Below, piece by piece: positions 56,001-64,000 of a stretch of 64,000 bases of DNA (position 1 is the first letter of the stretch; each line of letters opens with the position of its first letter). Source of the stretch: Dryomyza anilis. Taxonomy: Eukaryota > Arthropoda > Insecta > Diptera > Dryomyzidae. Under the pieces are notes generated by a model that was not told the origin of the DNA, did no database searches, and saw only the letters and a program-made list of their open reading frames with translations. The position numbers were made by a program, and so were the translations under genes. The DNA is taken from NCBI GenBank assembly GCA_951804985.1, contig OX638130.1, positions 117,689,593 through 117,753,592 on the forward strand, written 5' to 3'.

Positions 56001-59000
56001 AACCCTAGGAACATAAAATTTGAGCAGGATGTTCATCTCTCGACGATAGCGTGCCCTACTAAAGGATTTTTTGAAATTCGCCTCCTAAGGTACAAAAAAG
56101 GGAGTGGCAAAACTGAACTTTTAATTCAAAATATCTGTATAAGATAGCCACAGTCATGAAATTCGGCTTAGTAAAGTATTTTGTTGTTGTTTACATTTTT
56201 GGTAAATGTGGATGGAATTTGATAAAGGGGCGTGGTACTTCACAAATAACCATAACTTTAAAAAAGCTATAACTCTTGACCAGATTTATGAAAATTGTAA
56301 AAAGGTTCATATTAAAAAGAAGAATCGTCACGTAGAATGTGGGCGGGATTGTATATAGGGGCGTGGCAACTTTCATATAACAAAGCCATTAAAAATGCTA
56401 TAACTCCTTACGTACTAAGAGTAGAGTTATAAAAATCAAATGTTCATATTTAAAACTCCGATCATCACGTAGAATATGGACGGGATTGGACAATGTGGCG
56501 TGGCACCTCCCGTACAAAAAAAAACCTTAAAATTGCGTTCACTCTTTACCTACTAAGAGCAGAGTTTAAAAAATCTAAACAAAAGATTATATTAAAGATT
56601 GTAATCGTCACGTAGAATCAGGTCTGGAAAAAATTCACCGTCCTGGATCTGGAAGCAGTTTTCTTCTATATACTGAATTAGTCATATGGTCGAGAAAATG
56701 AAACGGCTTTAGTGCCTGATCAAATCTATTTTGAATGTCCTCTTTATAACACGACAACTCTTCAGAACCTATTAGATTCAATCAATATCTACCGCTTTAA
56801 AAATTGGCAGAATTGACTTGAATTAAATCCATGGTTTCGGCGACTACATAATTAAATTATTTGGATCTACATAAAGACCTAAATTGGGTAATATATACAT
56901 TGGCTATGTTGGCTAATATAATATATGAATCATTTCATTACCATCTTCACCAGAGATTTCATCCAGCAGTGGTTCAAATAATTATTTTCGATTTGGTGGT
57001 TTATAACAAATTCTTAAATTTTTAAAACATATTTTTTGGGAGTGGAGAGTTCTGCGTAGAATTTGGACGGAATTGGACAATGGGGCGTGACACCTCCCAT
57101 ATAACTTTAAAAATGCTAAAACTCCTGACTTACTAAGAGCAGAGTTGTACAAATCGAAAGAAAGGATCATTTTTAAAAATTTTGGAATGTGATCGAGATT
57201 GCAAAAGGGGCATGGCACTATTCTAAATGTGGGCGGGAAAGAAGTCGTACGTCGCTTCTTTCCATGCACTCAAAAGGGAAAAAGGGGCGTAAATGTATGC
57301 ACACTTTATAAACGATATAGTTTCATAATTACAAAAACTTAGCACGGGCGAAGCTGTGAACGGGTCCAGCTAGTATAAAATAAATGTAAAAAAATGTTTT
57401 TGTATTTACAGTTTCAAAGATTTTTTCGACATTTTCTAGCTTTAAAATATTTTTCGACATTTTTTGATTCTGTCAAATATTGTTTCGACGTTTTAAGGCT
57501 TTTAAAAATTGTTTTTAATTATAAAAACCATAATTTTTGAGGCAGAAATCGATTAGAAACTGTCAAATTTAGATTTTTCTAAACTAAATATTGTAATTAT
57601 GAAAATGTAGTTAGTTTAACTTGACATGACATATTTACACATCTGTACTACATATAAAACTTTGCATACATACATTTTATATATATAAAAAAATGTCCTA
57701 AAAGGTTTCGACAACCTCATGCTCACCGACTTGAAGGTTGCAACAACCTCATGCTTGTTGACTATGAGGTTGCCACTACCGAATTAATTATATATACCGT
57801 ATATAAGTACTTTATCAGTTAAGTAAGTGCAGAATCGAGACTCAAAACAGTTTTTTTTTTGTTCTTCTGTAAAATTCATTTTGTAAGCGACATGGTTGAA
57901 GTATCTACAGGTTAGTTCACCTGGACAGTGGGTTGGCACACCGAGTGCTGAGAATGTCACCAAGAAAAATTTAAAAATACAAAATTTTATTAACATTTTA
58001 AACATTATTTTAAGATAAGAAAGAAAACAGTGTGCTTTGAATTTCGCGGATTTATTAAAATTTCACTGCAAATAATCATTTCAGCACGTATGATTTTTTT
58101 TTTCTGGAGCCAAAGATATCTCTAAAATTAACAATTTGTTTAGTTTTATATATTTTAAAATTTTGAATTATATATTTTTTATGAGTTTTGTATACAAACC
58201 ATTGATATTTTGTTTTAAATTTTTCGTAAACAAATGTAGATTATTTCAAACAGTTTTCAGAAAAAAGTAAATGGCGACTGAATTTTAAAAGATGAATTCA
58301 ACCATGATAAGCGGTATTCGAAAATGTAGATCGGCGATCACCGACGATGTATCATATGCAATAAATATTATGAACAACTTTAAATTTACATTTTTTGCGT
58401 TTGACTGGTTACAGCTTTGGTCCGAACCAGCTAAATTTCATTGGTTTGAATTCAAAATAATAGCTGTAGTATTCTCAATGGCAAACAAAAGAAATCGCAA
58501 AGAAATATCAAATCGGTAAAAAGCCAATATTGAACAAAAAAAACAACGAATATTCGGCCATGTTCCGGCTAACGATCGAATTACGATAGAATTTCATATA
58601 AAATTTGTAAACAAAAAGTTTTTAATACGATGTCACAATACAAATAATGTGTTTTTCAAACAAATTCGAATCGTTGAAGTCAAAGCAAACGAATTTATTG
58701 AAAAAACAAATTTTTGTACTGAGACATCAAATTCAAAACTGTTTAGTTAAATATTTTATATGAAATACGATTGGAATTCGATCGAAATTCGAAATATGGC
58801 CGATTATCATTCATTTGTTTTACATATAACTCAAAAACAATTTTCGAAAACTAGGTACGAGAATTTCATTAGAATCCGGAAGAGCAACCGAATATCGTAA
58901 AATTATGAGGTATAAAAAGGTCATTAATTTGTTGCGTAGTGTAATTACACTATAGAACTACAAAAAATTTGTTTATAGTAATCTTCTTTTTTGTTTTGTA

Positions 59001-62000
59001 TATGAAAAATATTAGGACTAATATCAATATTACTTTAATCAAAATTACAGCACAATAAGCAACTGAAAGCGAAAGCTATTTTTGTTTGATTTGAATCCTT
59101 TACTTTTACTTTTGTTTATGAAATATTTCAATCTATCTTTATTACTATAGGTGGTGAAATAATAAAAAAAGAATACAATTTCGAACAAATAAATCAACCG
59201 CCTTTTTTAATACAGCGTCAAGCGTGCGTCACAATTAATTAGTCATTCGTTAGTCATTATTTATAACCGAAATGATTGTAGAAAAGCACCCGCATTTAAT
59301 GCTGGTGTCAACAACAAAATAAACAAAAAGAAAACTATTTTACACAGCCAAGACGTAGTGCTGACCTAATAACGCAACTATTGATTTTTGTTTGTAGAAT
59401 TTCCAAAGTGTACCTGAAGAAATGTGACTTCAATAGAAATAGTAAAAGTGGTAAAGGCGTTAGATGTGGGTAGCAGTAGTAGTAGCTCTTAATACAGTTC
59501 ACAGGCCACTCCTGTCGTCGATTAAAATGCTAAAGTTCAAACACGAAAAAACTAACCAAATACATTAAGCATGTATATAGTAAGATTAGAGTAGAGCAAA
59601 CGCGGCATGTCTTAAATAAGGCAAAGTAATTCGTAATTTTAATATATTCCTCAAGTTTTATGTAATATATGTGGTTGTAATGAAGTGCTGGACACGCTAG
59701 CGTAGGTCAGATTTATTGTTATAGTCGGTCGGTCAGTGCAAAATTTAATTGTTTGCATGTCTGAATGTTCATTATATTTTTATGAACTTTTGGCGGAAGT
59801 TAGTTTATTTCTTTTCTTTAATATATTTTTAAAAAACAGGAAAATTCAATGTACTAAAAAAAAACATTTTGAATATACTGCAGTTTTAAGAACTAAAGTC
59901 TATTTTAAATTCATCAAACGGAAAAAATATTTTATAAATAAATTGTTACTTCAAATCCATTATTAATAATTTTTCATTAATATTTTAGTCAGGAACTGCA
60001 AAGAAAATAACTCATCTATTTTATTCTATACACACACAGAATAGATATTTGTTGCGCCAACCAACTCTGTTGCCAAACCAACTTATTCGGTTCTCTCCAC
60101 CGCATAGTCGGTTCTTATAGTAAATACTAAAACAGTTTTACTTTGGACTACAACCAATTTCGAACATTTTTAGAACAATTTGTGTACAGGCTAATATTTC
60201 AAGGGTCAATCGACTGCTTCAGTTCTGCCAACAAATTTATAGAAAAATAGTTTTACCGAATGAAGTTGGCTCTTACAAACTAACTTTTATGTTCTATCAA
60301 GCTCATGCCATAAAATAATTTTCTGTGTGTAATGTTTTGCGTTGTGTAATGTTATAAATCATAGGTAGGACGGAATATAATTCAGTATTTTATACCTCCA
60401 TTATTCCATTACATTTTGAAAGAGAGCTCATGTTTGTATGCTGAACCACTTTAGGTATTCTATGTTGGACACAAATTCGATTGAATTTAAATTGGAACAG
60501 CTTTCGATAGCAAATATGCACACAGAAAAATCGTCTTTTAGCATGAGGTTGGAAGAACGAAAATGTTAGTTGTAACAACCATCTACATTCGGTTAAAACC
60601 AGCAAATTTGTTGGCGGAACTGTCATATTAGGCTAGAGCTTAAAATATTAGACAATAATGTTCTAAAGCAGTTCGCACTTGTTTTAAAACTCTCCGAAAT
60701 TGGTTTTCGTCCAAACTACAACTTTTTTAGTTTTGACTATAAGAAACGAGTAAGCGGTTGACAGAACCGAATAATTAAGCTGGGCAAAGAGTTGGTTGTT
60801 GTAAGAAATTTTTATTCTGTGTGTATATTCGGTATTTTTAATTTATTAACATTTGTTATATATTTATATATTTCACTTTGCTGCAAACCATTTGAAAATA
60901 ATTTTTATATTCGATATCAGGACCGTAGCCAGGATTTTCGTTCGATGAGGGTTTCAAAAAATATATTAATTTTTAAGAGAGAGTTCGTGAAAATACGTCC
61001 GCACACACAAATTAATTATTTTTTCATTTTTATTATGTTTTTCTTATGTTTTTTTATGTTATGTTTTTTTTTATGTTTTTTATTATGTATTTTCAAATTT
61101 TAAATTTATTTTGGAATATTCCCGGTCGAAAATAATGATTGTCAATATTTTCACTAAAAAACTAAATTGGAAATAAAACGTTTTTCTTCAAATATATGAA
61201 TGAAAAGTCTACTTAGGAAATTATAAAATTCAAAAACTTCCATGTAAAGCTCGAATCACACGATTGAATAAACAGTCAACTTTTGAATCAATTTTCAAAA
61301 CAATTTAAATATCAATCGTGTGATTGCCTAATTTTTCACACAAAAATTGGGCAATCACACGATTGGTATTAAAATTATTTGAAAATTGATTCAAAAGTTA
61401 ACTGTTTATTCAATCGTGTGATTCGAGCTTAAGTATACTAAGTCCAATATAGTTTGTAAGTTTTCGAAATTGTTCATTTATGCTAAGAATATTTTTGGTT
61501 ATATTTTGGGATAAGACCAACCGATCCGCATCAAAATTTAACAGGATATAAAGAATCCAAAAATGAAATAACTTAAAAATAGTCTTTATCGAATTAGCAT
61601 GTTATGGAATGGAGTATATTTTCATGCATTTAAAATTTAGAAAATATTAAATTATATTTTTTTATATATAACTTATATAGGGGTAAAAGAAAATTATTGA
61701 GCATATTGATCACTTTAAAGTTCAACAAGGATTTGCGTCATTGAATATTTTTTTGTCAAATTGGATCCTTTTGAGACTTTTCGAATACCCAACTGCAAAA
61801 AAATTCCAATGACGTAATTGGGTTCTGAGAACATTTAAAAAAAGTCTCATTCAATGAAATCTAGGTTCAAACATAAAGGAGGGAATCATCAAAATTTTTA
61901 AAAAGGAGTTAATTGAAAACTTGAAAAAAACAAAACCCTTATTTAGGATTTTGTAAAAATTTGACAAAAACAGGGACCGCCAAGAAACGGACTTGGATTT

Positions 62001-63300
62001 TTGGAATCCGATCCGTTCTTAAAAAATGTGTGGACCCGGAATTGGAACTTATTTAATTTGTTTGGTTGAAACCGGAACCGAAATCGCTATTTTAAACATC
62101 TTGGAACCAGATCCGGAACCGATAATCCATAGGGTTTTAGTCCATGGATAGAAGAATTTTTTTTTATATAGTACCGATTTTATTTTTCTTGTATATCTTA
62201 CAAATTTATGTCGAAATTTTCGATTTTATATTATTTCCCTAGTAATATAAATAAAAAATTAAATTTCCAAGGATAGTTAAAAAATTCCCAAAGTAGTAAA
62301 TCAGATATATAAGATGCAAATAATATTTGTTTTGAATCGAATTTTATTAACAAGAAACTTAAAACTTTTTTTTTATAAATAAGTATAGAGAATACTAAAT
62401 ATTACAAAAAAAAAATTTAAAAAACCCCATTCATTGAAGAAAAAATGTTTTTTAATAATCTACGAACTAAGTTTGAAAGTTAAAATATGTTTAAACAAAA
62501 ATGGAATAACTTCAGAGTTCAGAATTTCCTCACTACATAGGGTTTAGTTTGATAACTTGGCTACGGGCCTGTTCAATAAAATAATGGAAATTTTCGATAT
62601 AAAACTGAAAGTATTTGAAATTTGAGTTATGTGTTCTTTAGAATTTTTGTTAACAAATTAAATTAAATTTGTTTATAGAACATAAAGCCATTTTCGATAT
62701 CATCTCGATATCTATAGTGAACAAATTAAGTATATTATTCTAAATATGTTCATTTATCGAAAACCCGTTTCGTAGCATTCTAAATTATTGAAAACACCAA
62801 TTTAAGCCTATAAACGATAGCGTTTCGATATCGTTAAGATTTCGATTAAAAATAAAATCATCAAAAAATGTTTATCGAAATTTGATAGGCATGAAACACT
62901 TTTTTTTACAATACTGAAGTTAAAGGCTTCAAATACTAACAAGCAGTTAGAATAGTACAAGTCACTGTTCTATGATTAATATACAACAAAGTACTCATGT
63001 TGTGAAATATATTTTATACTATGTATAAAAAAAAATATGTTAGTTAGCTGCGTGTTATGCACAAAGTACGGCTACGATTAATGAAATCTAATAAATTTGC
63101 ATTTCAATCTTGCCATATTTTCGAATTTTCGTGAGTTGGATTTGTAAACTTACCACTAGCGCCGCATCGATGGACTCCTTGCTGTGCATTGTCCACAACA
63201 GTGAGGCGATGAACAGGAAATTGTAAAATTGGTAGGAGCCAGTGCTCAGCATGCCAATCATGGCATTTGAGATGAAGAAGAAATGCACAAATGTTACGAG
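53014..63300 (-). CDS. AGTRAP: AGTRAP homologue (type-1 angiotensin II receptor-associated protein family), partial
   Basis: Minus-strand exons 63300-63154, 53365-53296 and 53228-53014 (stop TAA at 53016-53014) join in one frame of 143 residues; GT..AG borders hold at both introns. The first exon with the start codon must lie right of the window, since 63300 follows an acceptor (CATTTTAG). The protein has four hydrophobic segments: VTFVHFFFISNAMIG, YNFLFIASLLW, ICSIFLDIAFIIVYVQLM and ALAFCIINLCLRPVTSVLL. Family marks are KESIDA after the second segment, IFLDI in the third, the LRP...REYSSRGG turn and SYQDID in the cytosolic tail. In mammals this small membrane protein promotes internalisation of the angiotensin receptor; flies lack that receptor, so its role here is open. 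The 9.8-kb intron (53366-63153) hosts Helitrons, MITEs and a small secreted-peptide frame. Confidence 0.9.
53366..54296. other. Intron DNA of AGTRAP
   Basis: AT-rich. The words AATTTTTGAAAGCC/GGCTTTCAGAAATTTTT occur inverted around 53880-53910 and 54180-54200, bracketing ~300 bp, and may be a decayed MITE. Confidence 0.4.
54297..54500. repeat. Minisatellite AAAAATGTCGAAAAC
   Basis: About a dozen 14-16-bp units (AAAAATGTCGAAAACAAAAA) are seen. The complementary word TTTCGACATTTTT appears at 55805-55822 and 57418-57470, on the right of the two Helitrons. Confidence 0.8.
54726..55548 (-). mobile_element. Non-autonomous Helitron, copy 2, with internal minisatellites
   Basis: On the minus strand it starts TCTATATATCAAACTTTTGG at 55548, preceded by A. 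It contains AGCATAACGCTGAACTGATT and AAAGGGGCGTGGCACCTCCC, and ends GTGCACGGGTTCTGCTAC at 54726. Start, body and end match copy 1. The middle holds two minisatellites: GTAGAATTCTTCCCC (about 54930-55012) and TTTTAGTGTGGTGAG (about 55015-55270). Confidence 0.65.
55825..57373 (+). mobile_element. Non-autonomous Helitron, copy 1
   Basis: It starts TCTATATATATAAAAATGAA and ends GTGAACGGGTCCAGCTAG, preceded by a hairpin-prone CACGGGCGAAGCTGTG. It sits exactly between an A and a T (no target duplication). The interior is a series of diverged ~170-bp units: GGGCGTGGCACCTCCCATAT, AAATGCTATAACTCCTGAC, CTAAGAGTAGAGTTATAAAA, GTCACGTAGAATGTGGGCGG. No Rep/helicase is encoded. Confidence 0.8.
57374..57694. 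repeat. TTTCGACATTTT-type repeat, right side
   Basis: TTTCGACATTTTCTAGC, TTTTCGACATTTTTTGATTC and TTTCGACGTTTTAAGGC continue the array that stands left of Helitron 1 at 55745-55824. Confidence 0.6.
57695..57785. repeat. Minisatellite, reversed relative of 34565-34680
   Basis: Units of GACAACCTCATGCTCACCGA, GCAACAACCTCATGCTTGTT and CTATGAGGTTGCCAC match the other array in reverse orientation. Confidence 0.65.
57784..58005 (-). CDS. Putative small secreted four-cysteine peptide
   Basis: A 73-residue frame opens at ATG 58005. Residues 1-22 look like a signal peptide (MFKMLIKFCIFKFFLVTFSA). The remainder starts VPTHCPGELTCRYFNHVAYK and has four cysteines (27, 33, 53, 59; spacing C-x5-C-x19-C-x5-C), an acidic/basic linker NFTEEQKKN and a tail LTDKVLIYGIYN. 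The segment over residues 18-42 is distinctly richer in G and C than the intron. It lies on the same strand as, and inside, the large AGTRAP intron. No family is recognised. It could be an orphan secreted peptide or a chance frame. Confidence 0.42.
   Translation of the reverse strand: MFKMLIKFCIFKFFLVTFSALGVPTHCPGELTCRYFNHVAYKMNFTEEQKKNCFESRFCTYLTDKVLIYGIYN
58545..58805. mobile_element. MITE with ~55-bp imperfect inverted ends (GGCCAT...CGATCGAATT)
   Basis: TTCGGCCATGTTCCGGCTAA, CGATCGAATTACG and AATTTCATATAAAAT at the left are mirrored by ATATGAAATACGATTGGAAT, TCGATCGAAATTCG and ATATGGCCGAT at the right. It is non-coding. Confidence 0.55.
58806..60030. other. AGTRAP intron DNA
   Basis: A slightly GC-richer stretch at 59330-59540 has no coding signature. 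Otherwise nothing is seen. Confidence 0.4.
60031..60330. mobile_element. ACACACAGAA-type MITE, copy 1
   Basis: ACACACAGAATAGATATTTG at the left and AATAATTTTCTGTGTGT at the right are inverted ends ~300 bp apart. It shares TTATTCGGTTCTCTCCACCG (reversed) with 60519-60824. Confidence 0.7.
60519..60824. mobile_element. ACACACAGAA-type MITE, copy 2
   Basis: GCACACAGAAAAATCGTC and TTTTTATTCTGTGTGTA are the ends. Internal landmarks TTTGTTGGCGGAACTGTC and GCGGTTGACAGAACCGAATA are shared with the split copy at 28644-29743. Confidence 0.75.
60825..61246. other. AGTRAP intron DNA
   Basis: AT-rich with no supported feature. Confidence 0.4.
61247..61430. repeat. Near-perfect 184-bp palindrome (foldback)
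   Basis: The left arm (AAGCTCGAATCACACGATTG, AATAAACAGTCAACTTTTGA and on) and right arm pair over ~88 bp with only a handful of mismatches and a central loop of ~8 bp. The word AATCACACGATTGA is repeated at both the outer and inner ends of each arm. Confidence 0.88.
61431..61979. other. AGTRAP intron DNA
   Basis: No supported feature. Confidence 0.4.
61980..62150. repeat. GGAACCGGAACC-type repeat
   Basis: TTGAAACCGGAACCGAAATC, CTTGGAACCAGATCCGGAAC and GGGTTTTAGTCC match 28965-29055 and, reversed, 25073-26135. Confidence 0.6.
62575..62870. repeat. Interspersed repeat, relative of 27480-27895
   Basis: TTTTCGATATAAAACTGAAA, ATTTATCGAAAACCCGTTTC and AACGATAGCGTTTCGATATC appear in the same order as at 27600-27860. 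Confidence 0.6.
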
Positions 63301-63301
63301 C

Positions 63302-64000
63302 TAAAATGCGAAATATAAATGCATAAATACAGAATATAAATACGGAATATTAAAATATAATAAAACAAAGCAAATGAAGAAAATAAAAAATAAATAACAT
63401 ATATTTAAAACACCTTGCAAATAAATATTTAACACTGACTTTACAAAATTATCAAATGAAAACTCAAATTCGTTTGGTTGAAATGAAATTTCTACAAGAT
63501 TTGTTGTTGGAAATGCCATATTCAGTTCTCATAACAAATATTATTATAGACACAAACCAAATTGTTCAATTTATCTTATAGTCAATACAGCTACCTATTA
63601 GTTGTTGGTTATAAGAAACATATTGGGGGTTTGCGCGAATTGAACTAAATGGCTGACATTTTCTTAATTTGCTGAAAGTGATCGATAACGCAGCATTTCC
63701 CATCATTGCGCAATTTACACAGCACGTTATTGCAGTGCAACAATCGTGTTTAAAAATTTAGATACGTCACATCAAATTTAATCCAATTTGCACACACCCT
63801 TAGAAATAACAAAAATCGAATAATAAGATTGGACAATGGATTGTCGCAAACTATATTTTTTCTACGAATTCGTTCATGTATTGAAGTGTTAATTTTTATT
63901 GCAAATAGCATTTTTTATATTCAAATTTTCTTATTTATTTATTAAAATTCATTACCATCTTTTTATTAATCGATTTATTTATTTATCTAATTTGTTATTC
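63302..64000. other. Right edge: AGTRAP intron DNA
   Basis: No first AGTRAP exon is found here. The 63481-63620 stretch (TTTGGTTGAAATGAAATTTC, TGTTGGTTATAAGAAAC) loosely resembles the ACACACAGAA MITE family. The rest is AT-rich. Confidence 0.4.

Noticed and set aside
58292..58519. 75-codon plus-strand frame
   Set aside because: No homology, composition like background, adjacent to a MITE.
63301..63519. Possible first AGTRAP exon upstream of 63302
   Set aside because: The only ATG-led minus-strand frame (MAFPTTNLVEIS) ends in a poor donor and lies in MITE-like DNA; no family resemblance.

Overview
The window is AT-rich, intron-heavy DNA from a higher fly (Diptera). The gene products are insect-like, and introns have GT..AG borders and run from 66 bp to several kb. 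The gaps are packed with mariner/Tc1-type elements, foldback MITEs, Helitrons, tRNA-derived SINEs and simple arrays. This fits a large-genome schizophoran such as a tephritid fruit fly, but the species cannot be fixed from the sequence.

Three conserved genes can be rebuilt exon by exon. (1) Pat1/APPBP2, a kinesin-light-chain-like TPR adaptor on the + strand: about 8441-17353, seven firm coding exons plus one tentative upstream exon, with the N-terminus to the left of the window. (2) A group III-like secretory phospholipase A2 on the + strand: six coding exons from 43510 to 52249, encoding 298 residues with signal peptide, calcium loop and His-Asp catalytic motif. (3) An AGTRAP (angiotensin II receptor-associated protein) homologue on the - strand: three exons from 63300 down to 53014, first exon beyond the right edge. 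The phospholipase and AGTRAP genes converge, with 764 bp between their stop codons.

Two small candidate genes sit in introns. A 73-residue secreted four-cysteine peptide lies in the 9.8-kb AGTRAP intron (58005-57784, - strand). A two-exon, 105-codon reading frame (51150-50744, - strand) lies inside a terminal-inverted-repeat element in the last phospholipase intron and looks like a transposon-captured gene fragment.

The rest by region. 0-8.4 kb: inverted-repeat arrays, a mariner copy and a reverse-transcriptase tail. 9-12.2 kb: a Pat1 intron made of a degenerate array with a mariner inserted in it. 13.2-16.8 kb: MITEs, Tc1-like transposase remnants and a Lys/Glu-repeat relic. 18.6-26 kb: a mariner copy, SINEs, nested TIR elements and a Helitron end. 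26.4-27 and 31.5-32.3 kb: GC-richer stretches that may be distal promoters or 5' exons. 29.8-34 kb: A-rich DNA and a 1.5-kb minisatellite. 35-42 kb: TIR elements and a satellite. 44-52 kb: at least five TIR elements within phospholipase introns. 54-57.5 kb: two Helitrons inserted in one minisatellite-bearing region. 58-63 kb: MITEs and an 184-bp palindrome.

Most of the novelty lies in the non-autonomous transposon families, many recognisable because two or more copies occur in this window, and in the captured gene fragment. All statements come from reading the sequence by eye; no database search was possible.
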